This document shows positions 38,232 to 49,309 of a stretch of DNA of 64,000 bases, piece after piece. The notes beneath the pieces were generated by a model. It did not search any database. It saw only the letters and a list, made by a program, of their open reading frames with translations, and was not told the origin of the DNA. The position numbers were made by a program, and so were the translations under genes. The number at the start of each line of letters is the position of its first letter. Position 1 is the first letter of the stretch. The DNA is from Tetradesmus obliquus (taxonomy: Eukaryota > Chlorophyta > Chlorophyceae > Sphaeropleales > Scenedesmaceae): assembly GCA_030272155.1 (NCBI GenBank), contig CP126194.1:2161501-2225500 (forward strand), written 5' to 3'.

Positions 38232-40895
38232 ATGGACTCTTTTCCGCCCACAGATCCCTTGGAGTTGCTGCCTGCGTCTGTGAAAGACAGGATACTCAAC
38301 TCCTTGACTTTCTCAGAGCTGCATAGCAGCCTTTCATGCGTGTGCAAGTCATGGCGGGCACTTGTTGCTAAGCATCACAGCAGCAGCATGCATGTTGACC
38401 TGGCAACTGTCGCAGCAGGCAGCAGCTTTGCTAGATTCCTGGAAAATCACAGCCATAGATGCATGCAGATCAGCATCCATGGCGGGGCTTTGATCAAGCT
38501 GCAGCCAAGGACAGCGATGTGGGCAGCACTCGCAAGCAGCGGCAGCAGCAGCAGCAACAGGCAGCTACAGCAGCTGAACCTGTGCATGCCTCTCAACGGC
38601 ACAGACAAAGTCGCACTCTTGGCCTGCTTGCTGCGGCAGGCACCCCATCTACACACCTTACAGCTGCATTACTGCCAGCCCAGCCCGCAGCTGTGCTTCG
38701 AGTCTGCAGCAGCAGCTGGCGCACTTGCAGCAGCAACGCAGCTACGCTCCCTACGTATCACAGGCGCAGCACTAGCCTGCTCACCGAACAGCCTGCGGCG
38801 CCTCTCGCAGCTGACGTGCCTGGAGGTTACCACAGCACAGCCAGGTTTTGCAGGCCTGCTCAGCAGCCTGCTGCAGCTGCAGCAGCTATCCATTACATCT
38901 GCGCGGCTAGCACAGCAGGCTGGGGTTGGCAGTCTTGCCAGGGACCAGCTGGACCTCCCTCTGGTCAGCAGCCTTGCACAGTGCAGCGGTTTAACCAGCG
39001 TGCAGCTGGTAGGGTTCAAGGCAGGCAGCAGCAACAGGGAGCTGCTGCGGGGTTTGACCAAGGTGCAGGGCCTGCAGCAGCTAGAGCTGGCTGGGTCTCT
39101 CCTGCAAGCACGGCAGCTGCTGCCACTGGTGGCATGCACAGCGCTTACCCGGCTGTGCCTAGCGAGCAGCAACCTCGGCAACATTGAAGCTGCTGCTGCT
39201 GCAGCAGCAGCTGGCGCGCCAGGCGCAGATGACGATGATGGCAGCAGCAGCGGCGCAGAGGTGCTTGCGCAACTGCTGCCTGCCCTGCAGCAGCTGCAGG
39301 AGCTTGATGTGAGCGGCTGCAGGGTGCAGCTGCAGCCGGCTTACTGCCTCACACACCTCACTAGCTTGCATGCTGGCGCACACAGGTTTAGGTTCCACCC
39401 TAACCGTGTAACAGCCGCAGATTTGTTGGGTATCAGCAAGCTGCGGTGGCACCTGAGAGCCCTGGACCTGTCCTGCAACCAGCTGGACTGCAGCAGCCTG
39501 CAGCAGCTGTCACAGCTAGTGCTGCTGACATCATTCAATTTGGCTGAGAACAGCCTTGCGGTTGAAGACAGCGCGGCATCAGCAGCAGCAGGCAGTGCTG
39601 CTGGGGCGGCGGCCGCAGCAGCAGCGGCAGCAGCTGCACATGCTGCAGCCCGAACTCAGGCACAGTGCAGCACTATGCCCAACAGATGTTCAGCAGTTCA
39701 GCCTGTTGAAACATTCTCACAGCAAGCGGCCCCTGACAGCCAGCATACCAGCGGTTGCAGCACAGCGCTTGCTGCCCAGCAGCAGCAGAACCTGCGCTGC
39801 TGCAGCACATCACCATCGGGGCTGCAGCACCTGGCGTGCATGCAGCAGCTGCAGCAGTTGGATTTGAGCAGCTGTGGGCTGAAGGATATCACACCCCTGG
39901 TGCACTTGGCTGGTGAGCTGGCACAGCGTTTGCTATGCCTCCTGGCAGTCGGCAGCACAAGTTCCCGCCAGCAGTCTGCGTGGCAGCAGAAACATGCCTT
40001 CATGTTGTTGCTGCGTCAGCAGCTTGCTTGTCCGGCCAATACTCTGCATGATGGCGACGGCTTTTGTTTCTCTTGCTGGCCTCACTTGAGGCTCGCTGCT
40101 GCTGGCCCGCGCAACGCCTGCTGCTGCTGCCCTACGACATGTGCATGTCTGCACAATGCACATCTCGATTTGGTGCTGCTGCTGCTGCCCTACCACATGT
40201 GCATGTCTGCACAATGCACATCTCGATTTGGTGCTGCTGCTGCTGCCCTACCACATGTGCATGTCTGCACAATGCACATCTCGATTTGGTGCTGCTGCTG
40301 TATCGCGCATGCCTATTGGTGTTGCAGCCAGCCTCACACAGCTGAAGCTGGGCTTCTCTGGCTTCTGGCGGCACCAGTACAACCAGCTGCTGCCATGCAG
40401 CTTTGAGGCACTGGGGCACCTGACAGGTGAGCGGCCAAGCAGTGGCATGCATGACAGGCAGGGGAAGGAGTGGAACAGGGCGGGGAGGAGAGGTGTTTCA
40501 GGGTGTGCACAGCATCTGGCAGGCACCTGCGCTGCAACACAATTGTGGGTTTGAAACTAGACCGCAGAAAGGGATAAGGGCGGGCTTGAATGGACAGCGC
40601 AGATCTGCCTGCAACACATCACAGCTGTGTCTTCACAGCTTGGCTCCATGGGCTTGCAGTTTATCCAAAATCGCATGTATCTTTCACCTCTGCCTGTGCA
40701 GGCCTGATGCACCTGGACTTGCACTACTGCCGTGGCCAGTACACGCGCTTGCCAGAGGAGGGGTCAGCGCTTGGCCGCCTGTCGCGGCTCACACACCTGG
40801 ATGTGTCGGGATGCTGGGATGCCTGCTGGCGGCTCACGAAAGACAATTCTGCCTGCTGCCTAGCACACATCAGCAGCAGCGACACTTGCATGGCT

Positions 40896-40932
<37 letters not shown>

Positions 40933-41351
40933 CTAGTTGCGGCTGCCAGCTGCCAGAGCTTCAGGAGCTGCTGATGCTGCTGCAGGACCACGCAGCGCTG
41001 CCCAAGGTGGTGCGCAGCTGCCCGCAGCTTCGCGCGCTGCACATGTCGGACGGCGGCCAGCAGATGCCCAGCAGTGTGCGCAGCCTGGCTGCTCTGCAGC
41101 AGCTGACAGGCCTGACCTGCCTCAGCATTTCCAGCCTAGATGCGCTGTGCTGCATTGCTGACGTGGCACAGCTGACTGGGCTGCGGCACCTGAAGCTTTT
41201 CAGCAGTCAGGGCTTGCTAGATGAGCAAGCGCTGCAGCTGGGGCAGCTGCAGCGGCTGACGTGCCTGGATGTGCGGCACAGCGGGATGTCTGCTGCTGTG
41301 GCTGGCGCGCTTGCTGCGCAGCTGAGTGAGACGTTGGTTTGGTGCGAGTGA
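38232..41351 (+). CDS. F-box protein with leucine-rich repeats
   Basis: Three exons: 38232-39912, 40328-40426 and 40702-41351, giving 809 codons in consistent phase. Residues about 10-50 form an F-box (LELLPASVKDRILNSLTFSE, then LSCVCKSWRALV), which in the family binds Skp1 in SCF ubiquitin ligases. The rest is leucine-rich repeats of the form LQQLxLxxxxL, with clear units such as LRALDLSCNQL, LQQLDLSSCGL, LMHLDLHYC, LTHLDVSGC and LTCLDVRHSGM. The LRR array is interrupted by low-complexity inserts: poly-Ala (about 190 codons before the end of exon 1), Gln runs, and an 11-Ser run in exon 3. Target proteins are unknown. A TGTAA lies at 41515-41519, about 165 bp past the stop. Confidence 0.88.
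40119..40295 (+). repeat. Three tandem units in an intron
   Basis: A unit of about 60 bp (CATGTGCATGTCTGCACAAT, GCACATCTCGATTTGG, then a CTG run) is repeated three times almost identically in the first intron of the F-box/LRR gene. The end of the intron and its acceptor at 40327 lie just beyond. Confidence 0.92.
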
Positions 41352-42677
41352 AGATCATGAGGAGTTGCTGCGCAGGCAGGGAGCAAGGCTTGAGAGAGCG
41401 CGAGAGATGTCGGTGCCTCTGCACTGTCAATTGCAAGTTGGACTCGCAGCATTGGATGCTGGCTCGCCAGCCCCAAGAGCCTGGGGTGGTTGGGTATCCA
41501 GTGCAACAGCAAAATGTAACAGGTGACGATGGCATGTTACATCTTGGAACCGTCCATCACGGCCACTTGTCACCCACTTCAAACTGCCAACAGCAGTCAC
41601 AGCGTTGACACAAGGCGCTGCACATGGTGCTGCAGCTGCTGATTGAACTGGCTGCGCCACCAACGACTCATTTACCATGTACAGCTGACACACATTGTCA
41701 GTTTGGATTCAGTGGGTCTGACCAGCACCACCACTACAGCACAAAAAATACACATTCTTACAGGGATGTACTGCACGTACTGGGATCTCCTGACCAGAAG
41801 CATTATATGCTGCCACATGTGCTATTTTGACAAGCCGCGCCACCTGTCCGTATACTCTACTGCACATGCTGCTGCATGTGATGTACAGCAGATGCTCTAG
41901 CGCATGCCCGCCACATCGCATGCCCTGACAATTCATTTTGCTGTGCACAGTTTGGCATGCTCCCATGTCAAGCAACCATGCCGACCCTTGGGGTGCCAAC
42001 AGTCATGAACAGCACAGAAATCACTTAGGCACCACAGCAGGTTTGGCCGAGCCCTTGGCGGGGCAAAGACACCTTTCATGTTCATAGCACTCTGTGATAG
42101 TTGTTGTGTCTATACCACAGACTAACTACTGGCACAGTGCAGCAGCAACTGCACACACCAGCAGCCATATCATACAGGTACACTACTTGGCACAAAGCAT
42201 TGTGGATGTTCACATCCACCCATATAAAGCGAACCAACCGGTGTACTCTGATCCAATGCAAAGGCAAAGCAGAACGCGTGCGCGGCATCACAAGCATGGC
42301 AGTGGTGCTGCTTGCACTGACTACACCATATTGGAACACACGCTAAGGAAGGCAACTGCTGCCAACCGCGACGGCATCATGCCTGCAGAAGCCACTACCC
42401 TGCTGCAACTTGCGCAGCCAGACAGCGCTGAGGCTGTGACACTGTGCACGAGACGGGGCCTTGTGACGATGCGCAGTCAACACACATGTGCACCGGAGCG
42501 CTGCTCAAGCAGGACCTGCTACATCACTGCATGATCACAAATTAGTCTGACAACAGCCAATGTGGCTGCTAAGCCGTCAGCGCTGGATGTGTTACTGCAG
42601 AATGCGCGTCACTGCAGAGTGCTACATATCATAGCTCCGCACAGACCACGCGCCGCACACCTGCGCTGAGGGATGCT
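41352..42677. other. Convergent intergenic region
   Basis: No gene recognised. It lies between the 3' ends of the F-box/LRR gene (+) and the IBR5-like gene (-), and has the TGTAA at 41515-41519 for the former. No clear poly(A) signal for the latter was found. Confidence 0.4.
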
Positions 42678-45466
42678 TCAGCTTTCCATCTCGTTTCCGC
42701 CATCGCCGTGTGCTGCTGGTGCTGCTGCCCCAAACACAAAGTTGCCAGGCGCTGCAAAGGCCGCCCCTGCGGTGGCTGCACCAAATGCCCCTGCAGCTGG
42801 CCACTGCGGCTGCCCTGCACCAAAGCCTGCAGCACAGCGACAAGGAAGCGGCACAGCAAGGATGACTCACCAACACCACTTCAGTGTCGAAAAAATGCAT
42901 CACTCATGCCACGGCTGCTTCCTGTACATGCCACGGCTGCTTCTGTTATTATCAAAGATAACAGCGCGCAGGACCTAGCCCAAAACATTAACAGTGCTGC
43001 TGCACAGGCTGACATCTGCCAAGCAAGGGCTTGCACAGCACAGAACAGACCATCGTCACTGCTCTGCACTATTGCTGCGCGCACTTGCTTTATACCAGCA
43101 CTACTGCTTAACCAAGCACTACTTGGCTGTGTGAGAGGCAAAGCACACTCACTTATCGAAGGCTGCTGCTGTTGCTGCTGCAGCTGCTGCTGGTGCTGCT
43201 GCTGCTGCTGGTGCTGCAGCTGCTGCTCCGCCTGCTGCTGCTGCTGTTGTTGCCCAGGCGCCAGCGCTGCAAGAAAGGACACACGCAGAAACACAAATAT
43301 ACATTCTGCTTATGTACTTGATGGCACGACGGCATCTCACTTTGAATGCACGCAAGTGCCCACAGCTGAACCCTGTCTTGTAGCACTCACGAGCAAGCAC
43401 CACCAACAGGCACCCATGGTCTGCCCTCAGAACACACTGATATGGTGAGCATGCTAAACAAGCTCAAGTGCGCAACGAGCAGGCGCTTCTGCTCTCAAAC
43501 GCCCACCTGGCAGGCTTATGAAAGCAAAGCCTGAGGGCGCTGAGCAGCTGCCGTGCATCTGCATCTCCAGCGCCTGCAGCCGCTTCGTGTCACCTGCAGC
43601 AGTAGCAGCAGCAGCGGGGGCAGAAGCAGCAGCAGCAGTCACCTCATGCTGGCGACATGCAGGTGATGCCAGGCTGCTGTTGGAGCAGCAGCAGGCAGGT
43701 GCTGCTGCTGCTGCTTGAACATGCAATCCGCACCAACCAGGCCTTTCTCCAAACATAACAGAAGGATCAACGCTTGCTGATGGGCTGCATACATAATATG
43801 GAGCCAGCCGTTACACCAGCACCACCGCCGCACCTTCAGAGATTTTGACCTGCGGCCGCTTGTCCTTGACCCACTTGTAGCTCTCCGCCAGCCGCCAGCC
43901 GCGCAGCTTCATGAGGTAGGCGATGACCACGGTGGGGGACCTGCGCGCAGCAGCAGATGCAGCAGCATGCCAGGTGAGAAAGAGCAGTGGCTTGAGCAAG
44001 CATGTGTCTGGGCAACGCAGCAGGCAGCAGCAATGCATGTTTCAAGCCTTCGGCATGCGGTGCAGCAGCGTTGAAGTGGTTGCAGCTGATGGGGCACACC
44101 CATGAGGAGCGTCAACAGCGATCATGGTGGACTCATACAGCTCCGTAACTGCAGGTTATAGCGAACCCCAGGTTCGTGTCCTGCTTCAATGTGGCTTGAA
44201 GTAACTATTCCATGTGTCTGCAGCACATGCACCCTGCTGATGTGTCTGCAGCACATGCACCCTGCTGATGTGTCTGCAGCACATGCACCCTGCTGATGTG
44301 CATACAAGGTTGCTGCTGGTGGCATGTAGGCACAGCAACACACTCTGCTGTTGCTGCTGCCAATGGCGTGCATTTCAGGGTCATAACGCCCACCACAATG
44401 ACTCAGCCACAGCATGTGTGGCTGGCTAGGGCCAGCACATCCACCAGCTGCAGACACAGCTGCCTACTGCGTGCAGCGTCCTGCGCATGCTGCTGCTGCA
44501 CCTGCTGCTGTGATAACCCGGTGCAACTGCAGCTGCAGCGAAGATGCACCAAGAACTGCGCCTTGCATGCTCTTGCTGCTTGATCTGCACACCTTGTCAT
44601 GCCTGACATGCAGTACACGAGCACTCGCTTCTGCTCCCTCTGCACATCATCTGCAATCGGCACAGCAGTAGGCAGCAAAGTCGGTGTCAATGGGAGTCAC
44701 TGAAGGGGGCCAAGCTTTCATGCTGGACACGGTAGGACAAAAGGTGCACACGCACGTATATGAATATTGACATGGTAGCTTAGCAACAACACAGCTTTCA
44801 TGATGGGCAAAATAACAAGCCTAAAGCAGCACTGTGCCCACAAGCATCAATGTTGAATCTGCAATAATTGGTGCGGGCTGACGCAAGTTCCTGCAAGCTG
44901 AAAGACGCAAGTTCTCTGAAGCTGATGTAGTGAGGCCCATTTTATCAGCGCAAGCTGCTGTTTCCTGCACTTGCCTAGGAAGGTGAAGCACTCGTCGAAC
45001 TCTGGAGGGGCCAGCTCCACTGTGTGGTAGGTGAATGTGTTCTTGTACAGTGCAGGGCACGTGGGCACAGTCTGCAGGGTGCACCGATTGTGTCAGCAGC
45101 AGTAGCGGAGTAGCACACACCCCTGCAGGCAAAGGTAACCCTTCCCACAGCTCACGTTGAGGATGTGGGTTACTCCAATTGCTTTGAGCAGCTCCTGCCG
45201 CGATGCGGTGTCGTAGGAGCCCAGGTACAGGAACCCAGGCAGGATGGTTGTGGGCATGCAACTCTCGTGGCCTGTCCCTCCTTCTGCGATCATCACGTGG
45301 CCGCAAATGCTGCATGGCTCCCCACCCTCATACTGCATAGCATAAACATGAGGTGCTCAGCAACGTGCTGCGATGTGCGTGGGCGACGTCCTTGGCTGCT
45401 TCAGCGTACATCATGGTAGTGCCCACACGTAGAGCATGCCTCCTCTCTGTCGCGCTTTTTCATCAT
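42678..45466 (-). CDS. IBR5: IBR5-like dual-specificity protein phosphatase
   Basis: Eight exons on the minus strand: 45466-45410, 45332-45156, 45071-44975, 44650-44593, 43940-43834, 43593-43507, 43266-43153 and 42826-42678, giving 281 codons. In Arabidopsis, IBR5 is a dual-specificity phosphatase that affects auxin responses and dephosphorylates a MAP kinase. The N terminus carries the IBR5 double knuckle (CSTCGHYHDY, then EPCSICGH). ILPGFLYLGSYDTASR, the NTVPTCPALYKNTFTYH block, FDECFTFLDD, the active site VLVYCMSGMTRSP and GWRLAESYKWVK follow. Catalytic Cys is about residue 124 and Arg about 130; the usual His before Cys is Tyr. The third intron has a GC donor (CTAG/gcaagt). The tail (exons 7-8) is a poly-Gln run followed by a Gly/Ala/Phe-rich stretch with FG pairs, absent from plant IBR5. 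Confidence 0.93.
44213..44296. repeat. Three perfect 28-bp tandem units
   Basis: TGTGTCTGCAGCACATGCAC plus CCTGCTGA is repeated three times without change at 44213, 44241 and 44269, in an intron of the IBR5-like gene. Confidence 0.95.
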
Positions 45467-45694
45467 ATCCAGTGCTGAATAGAGATGGTTGCTGAGTTAC
45501 TGGAGCCCAGCAGCAGGGATTACAAGCCCAACAAAACAACAGCTCGATCAGCGCCTACACAGCTGGACATGCTTTGAGCATAACTTCACGGGATACGAAC
45601 AAGCTGCTCACCACACCCTTGGACTCCTGCAGGCGAGCCCGAAGTAAGCACCTGAACCCAAACCCTTCTGCGACCAACTGCTGTTTAAATCATC

Positions 45695-45985
45695 ATGGCG
45701 CGGAATGATGGACGAACAGCACCGCAAAGACAAGTGAATTCATCTCCTGCATGTTTCAACAAGCTGCAACCCAAAGAGCTGTCAAGAACTGGTGCTGGCT
45801 TGCACAGAGCACCCTCTGTCACCTCATGTGCTGATCAGCACACTCTGGGCCAACGGAATTTTGCTGATATGCTAAGTTACGATGCATCAGGCGCAACTGA
45901 TGATGTTGGAAACCTGCAATCACACCAGAGGAGGTCCATCTCACCAACTGTCAGTCACTGTCCTTGCACCAAGGTTGTAGGCTGA
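45695..45985 (+). CDS. Small hypothetical ORF, 96 codons
   Basis: An open frame with ATG in a good context (ATCATGG), divergent from the IBR5-like gene 229 bp away. The product (MARNDGRTAPQRQVNSS to CPCTKVVG) is hydrophilic, rich in Ser, Gln and Arg, without low-complexity runs, which is unusual in this window. No family recognised, and no downstream exon found before the next gene. It may be a chance frame. Confidence 0.25.
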   Translation: MARNDGRTAPQRQVNSSPACFNKLQPKELSRTGAGLHRAPSVTSCADQHTLGQRNFADMLSYDASGATDDVGNLQSHQRRSISPTVSHCPCTKVVG

Positions 45986-46135
45986 CTCAGCCTCAGTGAG
46001 TCACTCAGCCAGCACACGCACCACAAAGGCATCACAAACTGCTGTGCGCATGCTGCTACTAGCAGATGTGCGGGCTCCTACCGTTACGCGAGCATGCGTC
46101 ACCCACACTGCGCCATGTTTTCGTAGCACTCCTCC

Positions 46136-48789
46136 CTACTTCCAGCCATAGCCACCACCAGCCTGCCCATCCCTGCTGCCCCTAGGGTTGCGGCTCCACG
46201 GCTTCCAATCACCCGCTGCTGCGCCGTGCTCAGGCTGCCCTGCAGCGCCCCGATCGCCGCCCAGCCCACCAGGCGGCCCACCGCCAGCCGCATGCTGCCC
46301 GCCGCCTTCCCGACTGCCCCACAGCGGCTGCTGGCCCCTATCAGGATTGCCAGGCCCAGCAGCACCGCCAGGACCTAAACCACCGCCCTGCCAGCTGCCA
46401 TCAAAGCCGCCACCAGCGCCAGGCTCCCTGCCGTCTTCCCTGTAACGGTCGATGCTGCTGCTGCTGCGCCGCCGGTCTACGGTGCGCCACGCAACTGCCA
46501 TACCGGCCCCAGGACCCCCGCCATCCTCACTGCCGCCTTTGACGCCGCTGCTGCCTGCGGCCCCATAGTAAGCATCACGGCCGCCGGCAGCACCGCCATA
46601 TGCGCCGCCACCCCTGCTGCCGCCTCCATCCAGGCTTGTGGAATGGCTGCGGCCTGAACCGCCCAAAGGCGCACCGCCGCCACCACCATAGCTCGTCCGA
46701 GGATAGAAGCCACCACCAGCAGCACCAGCACCTGCACCTGCAGGCCCGCTGCCAGTTGGCGACAGCAGCGGGTGCGGCGCACCACCGCCACCCACGCCGC
46801 TGCTGCTGGTGCGCAGCAGCGCCCCCCCTGGCTGCCGCTGCCCATGCTCAGCATAGCCGCCGCCAATGCCGCCTCTGCCTGCACCAACCACACCACTGCC
46901 ACTGCCGCCTGGCCGCATGTGCTCCCGCTCTGCTGCACCTGCAGCGCGGTCAACATCCATCATGTCTCTGCCCCTGTCCCTGTCAAACTCCCTATCCGGC
47001 AACCGATCCCTGCCGTCCGCACTGCTGCTGCTGCTGCTGCGCCACAGCGGGCCTCCTGCAGCTCTATCGCTACTGCCAGGCAGCCCTGCAGGACTGACCA
47101 GCCCACCGCCAGATCCTACTGCTGCTGCTGACGAGCCGCTGCCGGCTGCAGCATCCCGGGCAGCTGCTGCAGCTGCCAGCCGCTGCTGCTGCTGCTGCAT
47201 GCCTGCAGGCCGCGGTGATGGCAGTGCCTCCCCTTCCTCAGGGCTGTCTGGGGCGTGCAAGCGCTTATGATGGCTGTGATGCCGCCGCCGTTGCTGCTGC
47301 TGCTGCTGTGGGGCGCCGTCTGAGCTTCGCCTGCCAGTGTCCTGCATGCCAACGTCTGCGCCAGCCACGCCAGCAACGCTGCCGCCTGCACGCAGCGGTG
47401 GTGGAGCCTGGCCCCAGCCACCTTGCATCTGCTGCTGCTGCTGCTGTCCTGAGAGACTTCCACCAGACACCCCTGCTGCTGCTGCTCCTGCTGCTGCTGC
47501 GTCACCCGGCCCCATAGCACCCAGCCCCAGCTGCCGAGGTGGCGGCGGTGGCGGCTGCGCAGGTGTATTGAACAGCCACTGCTGCCGCGCTGCAGTGGTG
47601 CCAGGGCTTAGGAAGCCACCTGGTGCATAACCCCCAGCTGGTGTGAGGCTAGGGTTGAAGCCACTGCTTGCTGTGTGGCTGCTGGGGGTGGGGCCTGGTG
47701 TGAGCATGCCTGGCCTAGCCCCTGGTGTGTGCAGCGCAGAGTGCTGCGAGGGCCCTGTAGGGATGCCTAACGGTGCTAGGCCACTGCGGTATTGCGATTG
47801 CTGCTGCTGCTGCTGCTGGGCTGCCCACTGCTCTTGCTGCTGCAGCTGCAGCTGCGCCTGCAGCTGCTGCTGTTGCTGCAGCGCTGCCTGCTGCTTAGCG
47901 GTCTCTTCCGCTTGCGATGCCTGCAGGACAAACATCCACATCACGTCGCACCATAGCAGGCGCAGCGGGCCCAGCAGGCCCAGCAGCAAGCCACACACAG
48001 CGACTGTTGCAAAAGCGGACAAACTGCAAGTGTTCTGCCACCCAGTTGGTTGTCATCAGCAGGCAGGAATACACATGTAAGTCAAGCACATGGCTCTGCT
48101 TGCACGCGCGCTCAGCTGGGAAGCAATCAAGGTGCAGTCCACCCAGCCACACATCTCCTGCAAGCGCCGCACATCTCCTGCAGCCTCACCTGCTTCAGCT
48201 GCTTCACCAGGTCATGCTTCTCCTGCCGCAGCTCCTCCAGCCGCTGCTGCAGCTCAGCAGCCTGCCTAGAAGCATCCGCATGCTGCGCCTCCAGCTGCGC
48301 TTTCTGAGCCAGCTTGCGCTCCTCTTCTTCTGCCTGCTCAGCCAGCAGCGCCGCATACACCTCCTGCACGTGCTGCTGCTCTGCAGCATGCCAGCGCTGG
48401 CGGTCGGCCTCTGCCGCTGCTTTCTCTGCCTCCTGCCGCTGCTTCTGCTGCTGCTGCTGCTCGGCTGCGCTGAGCTGCCGCTGCTGCTGCTGCGGTTGCT
48501 GCCTGCTGCCGCCTGCGCTGCTGCTGCGCCTGGAGCTGAGCTCTTGGCCGCCTTGCTGCGCTGCTGATTTGCCGCTGCGCGGGCTTGCAGTGCAGCTTGT
48601 GGACGAGTTGGAGGTCTGCTTCTCGCTGTCTGAGCTGTCGCCTTGCTGCCGCTGCCACTCACCGCGCTCTACTGCTGCGCGCAGCTCAGCCAGCTTCCGC
48701 TTCTGATGCAGCTTCATGAACGCGGCTGCGTCAGTGAGCGTGGGCGAGGGCGGCCGCCAGACACGCTTGAAGTAGAGCTTCTTTGCCAT
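46136..48789 (-). CDS. Large disordered Gln/Gly/Ser-rich protein with N-terminal coiled coil
   Basis: Two exons on the minus strand: 48789-48190 and 47920-46136, 794 codons, phase 0 at the junction. The N terminus (MAKKLYFKRVWRPPSPTLTD, then AAFMKLHQKRKLAELRAA) is ordered and basic and probably the conserved part. A Glu/Gln/Ala coiled coil of about 100 residues follows (LAEQAEEEERKLAQKAQ to QRLEELRQEKHDLVKQLK). The second exon starts with Gln runs, then Pro, Gly and Ser-rich disorder, with an RRRHHSHHKR patch and an Arg/Asp stretch (DRLPDREFDRDRGRD). This composition is seen in RNA-processing proteins, but no domain is recognised and function is open. It is divergent from the Tudor-like gene, sharing a promoter region of about 520 bp. 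Confidence 0.8.
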
Positions 48790-49309
48790 GCCGCTGGAGT
48801 TTAATGGTATTGTAGGGCTCTGGGAGCCAGGCTGCGGCTGCTGCTGCTGCAGGTCAGCAGCAGCAGCTGCTGCTGCTGAAGCACGGGAGTGTCTGTAAGG
48901 TCACCAGCCCAGTTGGCGCTGAACGAGTTTCATATCAGTGTGGTCAAACTATTCACGTGGCAAGGGGCTGACTAATCACACCACAGCTAGGGAGTGACAG
49001 TGCACTCAGGTGCTGAGAAATGCTTGTGCTGCCGTACACCCATCAGAGCGCCGCAGTACTGATTGGTTGATTGCAAGATTTAAATGGCAATAATTTGATA
49101 ACAGAACCCTCTACGTTATCGATTACAACGGTAATAAGTCTGACACCGGGGCTTCAAGGAGCACTGTTTCGCTGCTGCGCCTAAAAGCGGCGGAAACAAT
49201 CACATGTCTGTTGTAATAATCTAAGTCTTGTTTTGTTGCCTCTTGCTTTGTGCTGGCCGTGGGTGTGTTGTCCATAGCTGCTGCACCACCGCATCCTTCA
49301 TCAGGCAAG
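48790..49309. promoter_or_regulatory. Bidirectional promoter region
   Basis: 520 bp between the start codons of two divergent genes. It has a (CTG)n/(CAG)n stretch at 48837-48880 near the minus-strand gene and an AT-rich patch at 49075-49135 (ATTTAAATGGCAATAATTTG) nearer the plus-strand gene. The AT patch stands out from the GC-rich surroundings. No defined factor site is claimed. Confidence 0.45.

Noticed and set aside
46600..47097. His/Cys-rich plus-strand frames that look like metal-binding proteins
   Set aside because: Antisense of the Gly/Gln-rich second exon of the 46136-48789 gene; composition follows from GC-rich triplet repeats.
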